Assembly: GCA_023614405.1 (NCBI GenBank)
Contig: CM042693.1
Location: 159,542,731 to 159,606,730 of the forward strand
Direction of reading: 5' to 3'
DNA from: Avena insularis
Lineage: Eukaryota; Streptophyta; Magnoliopsida; Poales; Poaceae
Length of the DNA stretch: 64,000 nucleotides
Below the pieces are notes generated by a model that was not told the origin of the DNA, did not search any database, and was given only the letters and a program-made list of their open reading frames with translations. Position numbers and translations under genes: made by a program. Numbering within the stretch: the stretch's first letter is position 1; each line of letters begins with the position of its first letter. Shown one piece after another: positions 45,004 through 57,924 of this stretch.

Positions 45004-46640
45004 ATTACCGACCGTAGGAAAACCTTTCTATTGGTCGATGTTGAGTCTAGTGTTTGTGAAAACTATTTTAAAGATGAAAAGTATTTGCGAAAACTCTAGT
45101 ATGCTTCTTTTACTCCTTATCCAGTTTTTGTCTAACTCTGTGTTCATCTTATCTTGTGTTGACTCTGGAAAAGTTTTGATATCTATTCTAATGTTTCAAA
45201 GCATAGGTGCCTTCTTGGCATGTCGTTCTTAACGAGTTGACCTAGTGTTGAGTTCTCTAGAGTTGTACATGTCACGAAATCCTTGTTACCTTTTGCTCCT
45301 ATTCTGATAAAAGATTTATTTGTATCATGATCTCTTTATCTTATGGGCCACAACATCATGTTGATGGTTCCACAATATTCTGTTCTAGGCTTCGAGGTTT
45401 CCTTTCGCTTCGACTGCCTCCTTTCTATTTGTTTGGGTACTTCCGAAGTCGTTGCTTCTCTTGGAAGCTACCTTCTGATTATTACCTTGTAGTGTACGCT
45501 AAGTCACTCAAGTAATAGTTACTCCTTTCTTTGGGCTTTAACCCTTGGACTTGAACCGAAGATCCCTGATTGTGCTGGATTCTGATGTTGTGAATCTTGT
45601 ACATGAAGCTGATCTTTATCCCATGAACCAATCCTTTGACCCTTGTCATTAATGTTCACACATTGCCTCAGGATGGCTGGTATTACGATTCTAGCCTTCA
45701 AACTTGTGGTTTTTGTCGCGATTGAATGGTGACAACTATGGACTTCCCCTACCACTAGCTCTGGCAGATGTTCTTTGATGGAACCAAATAGATTACGACA
45801 AGAGTACTCCTCGAGAGTCTCACATCTATATTCATGACTCTGCCACACCTTATCTTCTTTGCATTGGTCTTCGGAAGATTGTTGACTTATGCATCCACAT
45901 TTCGGGATTTTATCCTGAGCATGTTCTTCCTCTCTTGTTTCTTTCTGACCTTTGTTACCAGTTGGTAGCCAGGTAGTAAATATGTATTGGTGCTTTACAA
46001 TGCAAGATACTCTTGTGGTTCGTCATGACAAACCATTTCGGGATGTTAGGAGAAACAAACTCTAGTACCTCGTCATATCTAGGACCAGCTTAAAGTGTTG
46101 TAATCTACAGATCAAGAGGCATTGATTAGCTTCTGTCTGTTCTACCTTAAAGTATCACACCCTCGTATACTAAGAGGTTGTGCTGAGTTTCATGACCCCT
46201 TAATGCAGTGATGCTCTTACACATATTTACCCACCCTCCCTCGAGCTTTTGCTCTCGTGAGTGATGCGTGTGCGTAATAATGTGGCCATCTGAGATTTTT
46301 AGCAATTATTACTATTTTGAACTCTAAGGACATTTGTGTCATTCTTAGCTTGATTGGTTAAACCTATCACCAAGCAAAGGATGATTGTGCTACCAATTAT
46401 GCTATTCTGGTACACCTCTTCGGTCAAAGAATTAGGCTTGTGCCGAAGCTCTAAGGCTACGTTTTCTTGACTTACCAAGCAAGTTCCCTCTCGAACTAAG
46501 TGACATATCGGTGGTCCGTGATATTCTAGATGTCTACCAGAAGTATCGCCATGTTGCCACTTGACTGTGTTGTCAAGTTCCTGAGCCAGCAAGTTCTCTG
46601 AACTGGTCTTTTCTCCAAGAATCTGTATTGGATACCCCTG
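45004..46640 (+). other. Element D interior, gag-side region without recognisable coding
   Basis: AT-rich sequence dense in stops in all frames. Position suggests it replaced or derives from gag and protease, but I see no Gag, zinc-knuckle or protease motif. Either decay is extreme or the genes were deleted. Confidence 0.55.
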
Positions 46641-47200
46641 AACTAGTTGGTCGAGCTTAAACTATAACTTGGAGAGTTATAAGATAAAAGTTCTATCCGA
46701 CTTAGTTTTTTTAAAGGGATGCTTAGTTTCATTCGTGCTGAAGAAAGATAGTATTTCCTTTATGGATATGTTATTTTTCCCCCACCTTTGATTTGATTTG
46801 GGTTATCGTTTAATCAAACTCAATTTCAAGGACTATCTTGATAATGTCCTTCTTGTCATGTTTCACTTGAGTACATCTTCATGTTCTTTGGTCTAACCAA
46901 TATTTTTGTCTTGTTCATGCATATGAGTCCATCTTCTTGGAGTGTCACGATAAGTTTGTTGTTGAGCCCATCGATCGCATCCTTATATTCTCCATGCTAG
47001 ATTGGATTCATATGGAACAATTGGTATTAATGTTGGAAATTTTCGAGATCGATCTTCGAGTCATCTCGGAGTATGAGTTCTGGATGTCACGTGCAAATGT
47101 TGAAGAGGTCGTCATGGAATCAAGTAGACTTATCTTTCTTTCCATAAGGACACATGTGTATTTTATTGTTATTACTTTATGTATGTGCAGTTGCCCTTGA
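46641..47200 (+). pseudogene. pol: Element D reverse transcriptase trace (Tekay/chromovirus type)
   Basis: Scattered over several frames are pieces that line up in order with chromovirus reverse transcriptase. At about 46860-46915 a frame reads YIFMFFGLTNIFVLFMHM, matching the box with FGLTNAP. At 46937-47100 the frame reads DKFVVEPIDRILIFS, at the place of the catalytic FIDDILIYS box with one aspartate replaced by arginine, then EYEFWMSRANVEEVVMES, matching the CEFWL...GHV region. The alignment is by eye, but the order and spacing fit. Confidence 0.62.
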
Positions 47201-48370
47201 CAAGTTGTTAAATACATGGGTCTAGCAATTTAGCTCATTCGTTTGGAGCTTCACACTATAGTCCATATCTTGAGAATCTAGTAACTTTACCTTTGTGGGA
47301 AATGTTGCAAACTTTCTATTCAGACATGCTGAGTCTGAAATATCATATCACCTAACCAAAGCTGAATCTCAAGCAGTAATGATGGTTGGTGTTCCTCAAG
47401 GTTTTGACATCGGTCTCTTTGTAATTCTGGCAAGATTGATGTAATGGTTGAGACACTTAGTCGGAAAGACCTTTTGTTATATTCTCTTGGATCAGCAATA
47501 ACAACCACTCTTCATGAGGCTTCTCCTATAATTTATTATATGAGTTGTGCTTATGGTTTCCTTTGTATTTGAAGCCCGACCTTTACTTGATGTTTCTTGT
47601 CTAGAACATCAAGGAGAACATTTCAAATAGAGTTGTTAAATGTATCTCGGTCGATCCTTTAGACCCTTTATGTTGGTAAGCATCATGTTGTGCCATGTAA
47701 TTGAAGTCATCGGGAATCTTCTTACCTATTCATCTAGAGGTGTAAAGCGATATCACGATATTTGGCAACGATTTTGGTATAGCTGGATGAATAAAGAGTT
47801 TCCTTTGCTTTCTCAGTCATGTTTTAAGAGTGACCATGATTTTGGTAATCAACAGTTTCTCTTGATACTTGTTTCTTGTGACTCTCATGAGTCCTCTCCA
47901 CAAACACCTTTCTGTCATAAGCCTACTATTGAATGAAAAAGAGTGACCCTTCTGTTTCAAAAGTAGTTCAACGTCTTGGTTTTGTTGACCCATATCTCTG
48001 CAACCTGAAATCTACTTAAGCCGTTTAGTAGAGGTTCCCTATCAAAGTCTGTGGTCATGTATTTTCTGTTGAAACCTTCCTTTTCAGAAGTTTAAACTCT
48101 TCTGAAGCTCCATGGTCTCAATCCTTATGAATACCAGATATCTAACAACTTGAAACCTTCTCCTCTTGTTTCCTCTATTACCTTTACGTGTTTCATGTTT
48201 TTCATCTCAGAGTTATTTCGGAACACTCCATCCATGAGTTGACCATGAGATACTCTATGTGTTGTTTACTGTGTTCCCTCTTATCTTTAGAGTGGTCTTG
48301 TTTCTTTATCTCTCTGTCTCTTTTCCTACCTTTGGAATCTCGGGTCGAGATTCTTGTAAGGGGATAGAGC
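47201..48370 (+). other. Element D interior, 3' part and polypurine tract
   Basis: There is no open frame of note and no integrase or chromodomain that I can recognise. The end, TCTCGGGTCGAGATTC then AAGGGGATAGAGC (48358-48370), has the form of the region between a Tekay pol gene and its 3' LTR. Confidence 0.6.
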
Positions 48371-51300
48371 TGTAACACCCCAGTTTTAGATAAACATTGT
48401 TTAGGGTTTGATTTTGCATTCATGACAATCATCCTTTAAATTGTGCATTGAAGAAAATAAATCAAACCCTAAACCATTGTTTTCTCCCCTCTCTTTGAAA
48501 CACATTTAAATGGTTTGAATTTCGAAAATTACCAAAATGTATGGAGCCCAAATGGACTAAAAGGGCCCCAAAATATTTTAAAAGTTTTACAAACCCATCT
48601 GATATTTTCAAATTTCCCAAAATTCAAATTGGAAAATACAAAAAGAGAAACATATTTCAGAAAAGGAAAAGGAGTTTTGCTAAAAAAAATGGAGCTAGAT
48701 ACCTCAGGCTGAGCAGCCCAGCAGCCTCCCTCTCCTCTCCCCCTTTACCACGGCCTACCTCGGCCCAAGCCAGCCCGCAAGCGGCCTTGTACCGGTCCGG
48801 CCCTTCTATCTTCGTCTGCCTCCTCCCCGGTCGATCCCGGAAGCAGCTCATTGGCACTACAGCGACCGTCGCCATGCGCTGTGATGCATGCCTCCGCTGT
48901 GATACTCGCCACCGCTGTTCGTCAACTATAAGTACGCCTTCGCCGCCGGACGAACCCTATCCTCTTCTTTCTCCCCAAATTTCTCCTCTGGCCAAACCCT
49001 AGCCTGATGGTAACCGACGATCCTCACCTTCCCCGACCTCACCGTGGCTCGCCGTGAATATCTTGAGAACTGCTGTGCCGAACTATGTCTTCCCGCTAGA
49101 GGAATCGCCTGCGCGCGCTCGGAATCGAGGCACCCAAGCTCGACTTCACCGTCAGTCTCCATTGTTGTCACCGTCGATTCACTGTCGTCCAAGCTCCTCC
49201 GTCCTCCCTGACCTCTCTACCAGCATCATGGTGAGCCCCTGAGCACCCCAGTGCCCTCCAATTCCTCCCTCTTCCTCTCTGTTGCCTCCGCCACGAGCAG
49301 CGTCCGCCGCCACCGCAGAAGCTCGTCGCCGGCTTCCCTCCGACGAACAAAACAGAACAGTGCTAGCACTAGCGAGTTCTCCATCCTCTACTCATTCGAG
49401 CAAGACCAACCATGTTCCCTCTCGCGCGCCCAATTGCCCAATCCCCCGTTGACTGTGAGCATCTCAATTGCTGATGTCATCCTAACATCAGCATGACGCA
49501 ATATTCCTTTTATTTTGTTTCATTTAAATGTTTTTCTGGAAAATAAATAACCCCTGTGGGCCTAGGTTATCAGGGTTTTCATAATTTCGATAATTATTTT
49601 CTAAAAAGAATAAAAATCTGACAGGTGGGACCAAGTGGATAAATTACTAAAAATTAAAAAAAAATATAATTTCCTAAAACGAAATAAAAATAGTTTAAAT
49701 TGAGAAAAATCAATTATAAGTCAGAAAAATACAAATAATATATCAAAACGTTCAGAAAAATTAGAACTACCTATCTAAGCTCTAATCATGCATTGTTCAA
49801 CAACTTTAATAGAAAATTTAATTAGAAGAACATAGTAACCCCTCATAGGTGATTCTAGAGTTTCCTCGAGTTAGGGTTTGTACCCCTCGAAACCCCGATT
49901 AAATGGTCGAGCATATCTTAGGGTTATATTTCAGTGCAATTTAACTTGTCATATCATCATACTTGCTTGAGCATTGCACCAATTCCATGTGTTGATTGTT
50001 TCCCCCTCTCTTTTTGGTGTTTGATTGTTCTTGGTAGAATACGATATCGATGTCGAGACCCAGATCGAAGACCGAGATCAACACCCTCGAAGATCAAAGA
50101 TCGAAGAACATTACTTGACTAACTATAACCAAGTCAAGTACAAGGGTTTTGAAGATCTGTTTATGGGTTATCAACTGGCAAAGGTAAGCACATCCCCACC
50201 GTGATATAATCCTATGATTTAGAAAGCATTTCAATTCTTGCCATGATGCATACTATTCTATTGTGGTCTTTTATCAATAGATATAGTATTCTATCTGTTG
50301 CATTATTCCCTTTGAACTTATATTACCTAATCCGCTACTCCTAGCATAACTAATTTTGGCTTGTGTGCACTTCTAGAGCTTATATCTGTGTCCTCCCTAG
50401 CGATGTATAGTTGTTGATTCTAGTTCATCCAGATGATGTATCAGATGCAGAGAATCTAGTATGACAAGAGAACATGATGAGATGAGATCAGAGGTGATAT
50501 GAGATTAAACAACCCTTATATGGGAGGCCATGGTGGGATCTGGTTTTTGCAGTCCCAAACCCCTCGACTCACTAACTTGCCTAGTTTGATCCATGAGTCC
50601 ATAGTTTGAGATTTGGCATTTGCATAGTTGGATAGGCTGTTGATGGTGCATCATATAGGGCGTGACCAAGGAGGAAGGAGGCTCTGGGAGTACTCCTGAT
50701 CCTTGAACATAGAGATTTGGGCTGATGGAACCCTTTCTTGGAGACTCATGGATTTAGGCGAAAGCAAGGTAGAGGTCGTGTATAACCACCCTCTGTCGGC
50801 CTTCCAAAGAAGAGCGCTATTACTAGTGGCATTAAGAGAAGGTTAGTACGTGTGGGTAATGTTGTACACCTCTACAGGGTATTAATCTTTCGGAAAGCCG
50901 TGTCCGCGGTTATGGATGTCTTGGGAAAGTACGGGAGATCATAGAGAATTATAACCTAATCATCAAAATTGGCAGATCAACGTGTGCTTAAGGATGCATC
51001 CTCATGGGTTCGAGAGGGTGATCCTAGATAGGGTTCATGTGATGATGATTTGGTGGATATAAAAAGATGGTGACCAATACTTCGGAGATGTCTCTATCGT
51101 ATTCCCTTTTAAAATGATCTGATTAGAGGAGCTTCTTCTCTCTCTTATTTATAAACAAAGATGGCTTTATGAAAAAGAACTCCACCAGTCATAAGTATTA
51201 CGGACTACACCCTGTACTCACCCTTGCTTTCTTGATACTTTTGGCAGCATAAGTGTTACCTAAAGATCAGTTTGGTACAACATCGACACGGACGAGTAGC

Positions 51301-51614
51301 TTGGGTTCCCGACCGGCATCCTGGAATCTATGGGCTAGGACATCCTCGTTATGCTTCAGTACTCTTAGGACATTTGTTAAGTTTTCTATACTTAATGGAA
51401 TAATTTGCATTCCGTTGTTTGATGTTTGTGGTCAGTGACCTCTGCTTGTAATAATTTGGCTCTTCGCTCAGTTATGAGCTTGCTGTAATAAATTTTGTGT
51501 TGTAGGGTCACTGTTGTGTTACTGATTCTCCACTGGATATCCTCGAGCTCAAGGTTAAGCTTATGTCAGATGGAGGTCTGGGATTTGTTTAGCCCTGATC
51601 CCTGGGGTGTCACA
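48371..51614 (+). repeat. Element D 3' LTR (3244 bp)
   Basis: It starts TGTAACACCCCAG and ends TGGGGTGTCACA and is collinear with the 5' LTR. It lacks roughly 80 bp near 50550 that the 5' copy has at about 31830-31900. CTGAA follows at 51615. Confidence 0.9.
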
Positions 51615-52591
51615 CTGAACCTCTGCAGGAACTTGAAGAGGGTCTCTCTGGGCTCCTGGCGCACCTAGCGGAGGTCGAAGTATGTGAGCGGGAGCTCATA
51701 GGTTCCCTTGAAGTTTGTGATGAAGAGGGAGTTGAGTTTGGCCCATGAGTCGATGGACATCTCTGGCAGGTTCATCAGCCAAATGCTGGTTGTTTCCTTT
51801 AGGCATAGGGGGAGCCAGTTCGCCATGATGTGGTCGTCGCCCCACGCAGCCTTGATGCCCATGGTGTAGAGCTACATGAACTCGCACGGGTTGATCATTC
51901 CTTTGTAACGCGCTGGCATCTTTCGGCAAAACTTGTGCGGCCAGACCACACGACGAAGTTCCTTTCTGAGGGTGAGGCAGCCGTTGGTCTGCACCCCCTT
52001 GCCGCTGGAGAAAGCCATGCAGTTCCGCTAGCCTGCCGCGGCGATATCCTCAGCGGTTTGGTCCTCACGCCCACACGGTTAGTCCACCACCGCGGGAGGC
52101 GAGATGATCTGGTAGCTGTTGGTTGTTGGCGGAAGCTCCTGGCCGGACTTGGAGGCGCCATCGCGGCGAGCCCCCAGCGCTGGGTCTTCTTCTTGGGCCT
52201 GTTGGTCCCGTGGGTAGAGCGTGGCAACCTGGAGGATCTCAGCGATCCTGTCCCACCGCTTCTCCTCGCATGGGTCTTCCCGTGAGTGGTCCAGGAGCTC
52301 CTACACCATGGGCCTGGCCGCCTCGGGCATGAGGTGCTCGGTATTGCCATGTGTGTATGCGGTGAGGTAGAGCGAGGTGGCACCACATGAGGAGGACAGG
52401 GACACCCATGATGGGCGGTCGGTGGAGTCTCCATCATCCTCGGTCCACTAGTCCTACTCAGAGGGGGCACGTCACGGGGACGACTCGGTCTTGGCCTTGG
52501 TCGACGCACGGAGGAGGGCACGCTCGACGCGGGCGTCTGTGCGAACCGACATGTGGCCGAGGTTGGTGAAGATCTTAAAAGCGTGCCTCAT
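51615..52591 (-). pseudogene. gag: Element F gag, N-terminal and capsid part
   Basis: The ATG at 52589-52591 directly follows the primer site. The frame MRHAFKIFTNLGHMSV continues, with many stops, to ARYKGMINPCEFM and the Retrotrans_gag domain (GDDHIMANWLPLCLKE, IWLMNLPEMSIDSWAKLNSL, ITNFKGTYELP) and stops at the element D insertion. The protein is Tat-like and related to gag of A and C. It resumes at 29642. Confidence 0.85.
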
Positions 52592-52612
52592 CCCCCTACC
52601 TGGCGTGCCAAA
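52592..52612 (-). promoter_or_regulatory. Element F primer-binding site
   Basis: On the minus strand TTTGGCACGCCAGGTAGGGG lies directly against the LTR end (CTCCGACA). It differs from the sites in A-type elements B and C. The tRNA is not assigned. Confidence 0.6.
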
Positions 52613-52834
52613 TGTCGGAGATTTATCCCAAGAAGGAACTAGGGTCCAATGATCCCCTGGTTCGAGAGGGGCCTGAAAACGGGTTCTCTAGGATCCTTGG
52701 CGATGGTGGCGACGAAGAAACTGTAATCAAGGTAGAGAGGGGACACTGGGTTTTTTACCCAGGTTTGGGACCCTCGTGAGGAGGTAAAGCCCCTAATCCT
52801 TCTTGGTTGTATTGCTCGCTTGGCTTCGCGAGGG
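52613..52834 (-). repeat. Element F 5' LTR, inner part
   Basis: It starts TGTCGGAGATTTATCCC on the plus strand and is interrupted at 52835 by element G. The outer part resumes after the GAGGG duplication at 59540. Confidence 0.78.
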
Positions 52835-54350
52835 TGATGTCTACGCACTTCTATTCTTGTAGACAGTTGTTGGGCCTCCAAGTGTAGAGGTTTGTAGAAC
52901 AGCAGCAAGTTTCCCTTAAGTGGATCACCCAAGGTTTATCGAACTCAGGGAGTAAGTGGTCAAAGGTATCCCTCTCAAGAAACCATGCAATCAAGATACA
53001 AGAAGTCTCTTGTGTCCCCTACACACCCAATATAGGTGCACTAGTTAGGTGAAGAAATAGTGAAATACAAGTGGTAACGGTGCTAGAAAATAGGTTCTGA
53101 CTTGTTTTTTACGTGGGAGAACGTGTGTGAGTGCCATAAAATACTTTGATGGAGCTTGATCTGAGGGTAAAGACTAGCAAGAAAACATGCAACAGATCTA
53201 GTAGCAAATTGTGTTTCAATGCTTAGAAACAAGGCCTAGGGATCATACTTTCACTAGTGAACACTCTCTCATATAAGTATCTTCTCTTAATGATACTACT
53301 CTTAACTACTCTCCGGTTGGACACTCTAATCCATGGTAGGGCTATAACAGCACACCTGAAAGTCCGCCTTCTCCAATCTAGATAACCCCACACCGTCACC
53401 TTGAGTGCTAGATGGTTCCAACAAACACCACAATTTCATAGATACATCCAACTCCAAATATAACTCATAACAAATATATATGTAGTCTAGCCTAAGTGCC
53501 ACACACGGCGTGCTCGCTGTCACTTTCACACACATGGGGAAAGCATAGATCTATTAAAGCACAAAGAGTACTTATGTAGACTCAAGCCTAAGTGCAACCA
53601 TGGCGTGCATGCTGTCACTTTCACACACATGGGGAGAGCAGAGATTTATTGAAGCCCTTGAGTAGCAAGGTAGATCTACTTGATTACAAAGCTCATGACT
53701 ACAACAAGATCATGCATAGAGAGAGATGAACACATAGCTACCGGTAGAGCCCTTAGCCTCGAGGAAGAACTACCCCTCCTCATCATGGGAATCAGCAACG
53801 GTGATGGAGATGGTGGTGGAGATCGATGGATATGGCTCCGGGGGCACTTCCCTGTCCCGGAAGGGTGCCGGAAAAGAGACTTTCTATCCCCTGAATCTCC
53901 CTTTCGGTGGCGGCGGCTCTATGGAGGTTTTTCTGGAAGTATGATGGAATATTTAGGGTTTTCTCCCCGGGGGCTTCTTATAGGCGAAGAGGCGAGGTTG
54001 GAAGGTGACCGGAGGGTCCACACCCTGACCAGGCGCGGGTCCACCCTAGCCCGCACCTGGTGGGGGTGTGGTGGCCCTCTGGAACCTCTCCGTCTCGTCT
54101 TCTTGCTTCGTGTCCCCCATGGTAAAATATTGACTTTGGCTTTTGTCCCGTCCAATTCCGAAAATATTGATTTTCTGCCTTTCTGGAACCAAAAACAGAA
54201 GAAAACAGGCAACTGGCACTGTGGCAACTTGTTAATAGGTTAGTTCGAGAAAATATATAAAAACACCTAAAAGTGTAGACAAAGCAAAGCAAAGTAGATA
54301 CTAAACAAGCATGGAGCATCAAAAATTATAGATACGTTTTTTACGTATCA
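52835..54350 (-). repeat. Element G 3' LTR (1516 bp)
   Basis: Plus-strand ends are TGATGTCTACGCAC and TTACGTATCA. The inner half carries two sequences resembling the primer-site region (53072-53095 and 53131-53158). The 187-codon open frame at 53680-54243 lies wholly within the LTR, and I do not call it a gene. Confidence 0.92.
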
Positions 54351-57068
54351 AGCATCCCAAGCTTAACTCCTGCTCGTCCTCGAGTAGGTAAGTGATTAAA
54401 AGAATAATTTTTGAGGTGACATGCACCATCAAAACCAAGATCAAACCCTTTGCATGCATTGAAAACTGGGATCAAAGAACTCTAAACATGAGCATGAAAG
54501 ATGGATTTCTAACAATAGGACATAGTAACTATGCATGCAACATGAAAGGCTACAAACAAAGATCATGAATAACATGCATTGAAAAATGTTTGTTTGTTTC
54601 ACATACAGAAAACATGGCATAGTGGCAATCAACTTGTCCCTCATAGAGTAGCAAATAGATGCATAGGACACCTTCAAAGTTCACAAGGGTGACTAGAAAC
54701 AAGTATCACATGAACAAGTAATATCACAATATGCATCAATCAATAAGTTTTGGGACACTGCACACATAATGGCAACTATGCTCTCTTAATGGTGCCTAAA
54801 ATTAGAAGGTGGAGACTCAAATAATAGTGGAAGATAGGACCTTCACAAAGGGAAGCAGGGATTTCATGTTTCAAAAAGAGCTTCCAAAAATTATGGTACT
54901 TGTTATCTTTCATCCCTCATTGCCCATATCATAAGCATCTTGAAGTGGTTAAGGTTAAAGTGAACAAACTATGGAGTATATGCTTGACAAAGTATAAGTT
55001 GGCAATCTCAAGTCCCTTGAATACAAGGGCCACACCTCATGCTACTCAACTTCAGTCACCTGTAAGTTCTTGTCATTGTAAGTACATGCATATCATAGAG
55101 AACCGCCAACGGGGTACCCCTTGCACATGGTACAGGAGCTATCCCATAACCAAAATGACAAGGCAAGCAGACAATGAGCATCTCAGCGATCTTTTTATTT
55201 ACTATATGCATATGTTCTTATCGAGGATGCTTCATAGATAGATCACTATGGTGATGCTGCAAGTTTCCACCATGATTAGGCATGGCTTAGGCTAGCGGCC
55301 CAAGCATTTCTCTAACACAAAATGCATACTCCATGAACTTACAAGTTCCCTCTTTATTCCACAATGGTGACATCCATAGACAAAAGAGCATGACATCAAC
55401 TGAGTACAGAGTACAAGTGCAATGGTGAAAACGTTCCTCGTGACAGCACGGTTCTGCTAATTCCAACGTATAAGTGCAAGCATATACAACATATATGACA
55501 CAATGGTTTAAGTTTATTAGGGGCAAAGAATATAAAGTGTGCCATCAAGTTTGTGAGGGCTTTAATCAGTAAGTTTTCACATAACAAAATACTTTTTAAT
55601 TGTAAGATAGCTGAAAACAAGAATATAGTTGGAATGGTGTAACACACCATGCATAGGAATTTATAGTGGAGACTTTGGAATAACTGGGTTTCTTGGGAGC
55701 TGGAAGCATGATTAGAGCTTACTCATACAAGTGGAGGCTAGCAAAAGACTGTGAGCAAACAACTAAGAGAGCAATAACGGCCATAATCATGTAGAGCAAC
55801 AAAATATTACTAATCAAAGCATAGAGTGGTACTACAAGTCAAGGACTAAATGATCATAGAGGCTATGGTGACTTGTCATAGTCATAACATGGTGTGAGCA
55901 TGTGCCAAGTCAACCCAAACAAAACATCAAAGGAGAATACCACAATACTATGCTTTTGCATGCTAAAACAACACATAATTCTTTCAAGGCACACTAAGCA
56001 ATAACAATTGTTTGGAACAGGTCATGCTACAGAAATAATTACTAAGCATAAGGTCAAAACAAGATCTAGAATGACATGATAAAGTCTAAGCCACAGTCAA
56101 TGCAAGCTCCCCTTGCACTTATCAAGCAAGAACTTACTACTCCTTTCCAATACCAAGCAACTCTGCAACAACACAGCGAGAACGGGGGTCCAAACTACTT
56201 TATTCAAGCAAACTAAACAACTAAGAAAACCAAACGAAAACTAGGACACTCCAAGAACAACACAACTGTGCATGAAACAATAAAAAAACAAAGTGTCTAG
56301 ACAGACTTGAGCTTTTTGTTGATGAAGAAGGGGATGCCTTGGGAATCCCCAAACTTTGACGCTTGTACCTCTTGGATATTTATTAGGGTGACACCAGGCT
56401 GGCATCCCCAAGATTGAGATTTTGTCCATTCTTCATCTCATTACATTATTCTTTCTCTACACCTGAAAATTTTCCTTCACACAATCTTCATTAGCAACAT
56501 TAGTGTATTCAAAAATAATAGGCCTTTACGCTTTAGTTTTAGAATAGCAAAATTCCCTCAAAAAGTTAAAAATACAAGCTACTATAGAAATTCCCTCAAA
56601 AAGCTCAATTTCCCAAAAATAATCCAAAAAGGAATCAATAAGAAGCAAATGCAAATAATGGCAGAAATTTGTCAAAACAGACCAGCTGGTAGAAACCGAT
56701 TTTTTCTAAGACCTTGTGTTGATCAAATCAAAAAGTGTTTAACTAACGAAAGTTAGTTAACATACTAGGGGATGTATTCGTAAATTTTCAGCTCAATCCG
56801 ACTTACAGAGACTCCTCACGAATATTTATGGTGGAGGACAGAAATCTGTTTCGGGACAGCAACTCCCCAAATCTTACTTCCCTCTCATTAGAGGTCATTC
56901 CTGGCACAAAAAGCAAACAAAAAGGATAAGGAGAGGTTATTACAGAAGTAACAACTTCCAAGGCTCAAGAAAACTCTTGGGTTATATCCTAACAAGTACA
57001 TTTCTTTACCGCCTTTAAGTTAGGCATGATAGTTTGAGAAGATGCTCACATAAAAAATATCAATTGAA
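54351..57068 (-). other. Element G noncoding interior
   Basis: About 2.7 kb of AT-rich sequence without supported coding. Near the 3' LTR it has CCCAAGCTTAACTCCTGCTC, a G-rich stretch on the minus strand that may act as polypurine tract. No repeats were noticed. Confidence 0.6.
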
Positions 57069-57758
57069 TTAAAAGAGAGCATCAAGAAGCAAATTCAAAA
57101 CACATTTAAGTCTAACCCACTTCCTATGCATTGGAATCTTGTAAAGAAACAAGTCATGAAAGAACAAAGCACCAAGCATAGGAAAGCAAAACAAGGGCAA
57201 CATCAAAATCTTTAACATAAAGAGGGGAAACTTAATATTATTGAGATGCATAAAACCATGTTTCCCTCTCTCATAATAACTTTCAGTAGCAACATGAACA
57301 AAATTAACAATATAACTATCACATAAAACATTCTTATCATGAGCCACATGCATAAAATGATTATTACTCTCCACATAAGAATAGCCATTCTTATTAATTG
57401 TAGTGGGAGCAAATTCAACAAAATAGCTATCATCATTATTCTCATCACCATAATCATCAAATATAGGAGGCATATTGTAATCACAATTAATTTCCTCCTC
57501 AATAGTAGGTGGACTAAAAATATCATATCCATCATTGTAATCATCATAGATTGGAGGTTTGGTATCATCATAAGCAATAGAATAGCTATCTTCCAAAGAT
57601 GGGGAACTAAAAAGATCATTTTCATAAAAAGTAGCTTCCCCAAGCTTAGAATTTTCCATAGCATTACCAATAATAGTTTCCAAAGAATTTACACTAATAA
57701 CATTGCTATTAGCATGCAAATAAATCTCCATAGGTTTTTTAATTTTCTCTTCAAACAC
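57069..57758 (-). CDS. Element G open frame of 229 codons, unknown function
   Basis: It is uninterrupted from ATG 57758 (MFEEKIKKPMEIYLHANSN) to a stop at 57069. An acidic, tyrosine- and aspartate-rich region with repeated YDDYNDGYDIF/PPIFDDYGDEN patterns is followed by HFMHVAHDKNVLCDSYIVNF and ESYYERGKHGFMHLNNIKF, then a hydrophobic stretch (FPLFMLKILMLPLFCFPMLG) that could be a membrane segment, and a basic end. I do not recognise a family. It is the only open frame in this element, near the place where gag should be. Confidence 0.6.
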   Translation of the reverse strand: MFEEKIKKPMEIYLHANSNVISVNSLETIIGNAMENSKLGEATFYENDLFSSPSLEDSYSIAYDDTKPPIYDDYNDGYDIFSPPTIEEEINCDYNMPPIFDDYGDENNDDSYFVEFAPTTINKNGYSYVESNNHFMHVAHDKNVLCDSYIVNFVHVATESYYERGKHGFMHLNNIKFPLFMLKILMLPLFCFPMLGALFFHDLFLYKIPMHRKWVRLKCVLNLLLDALF

Positions 57759-57924
57759 TTCATGTCGTAACTCAAGATAGATACTATAAAGCTCTCTAAA
57801 TTTTTTTGTTGTTTTCCATTAATCCTAACTAGTGAAAACAAGAAACAGAAAGTCAAAATTGCACATTCTAAACGAAATAACTTCGATCACTCACACTATA
57901 GGATGTGAGTACCTTTTACCTTAC

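Larger units (their letters stand above)
29643..51614 (+). mobile_element. Element D: Tekay-like Ty3/gypsy element with ~3.3-kb LTRs and a decayed interior, hosting element C
   Basis: LTRs start TGTAACACCCCAG and end GGTGTCACA. The target duplication CTGAA flanks both ends (29638-29642 and 51615-51619). The 5' LTR (29643-44986) is interrupted by element C; without it the length is about 3317 bp. The 3' LTR (48371-51614) is 3244 bp with a deletion of roughly 80 bp relative to the 5' copy near 50550. The interior (44987-48370) is only 3.4 kb and keeps a trace of reverse transcriptase. The initiator-Met-type primer site and the 3' end resemble Tekay (Del) elements. Confidence 0.87.

Noticed and set aside
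47201..48357. Chromodomain or integrase in element D
   Set aside because: Expected for a Tekay element, but I could not find a convincing match by eye.
53680..54243. 187-codon open frame in the left LTR of element G
   Set aside because: It lies wholly in an LTR, and the right LTR copy (from about 58870) does not keep the frame.
54351..57068. Possible host gene or noncoding RNA in the G interior
   Set aside because: No open frame or conserved signal; it is enclosed by matched LTRs and target duplications.
57339..57770. Plus-strand open frame rich in isoleucine and asparagine
   Set aside because: It is the antisense shadow of the 229-codon minus-strand frame and low in complexity.
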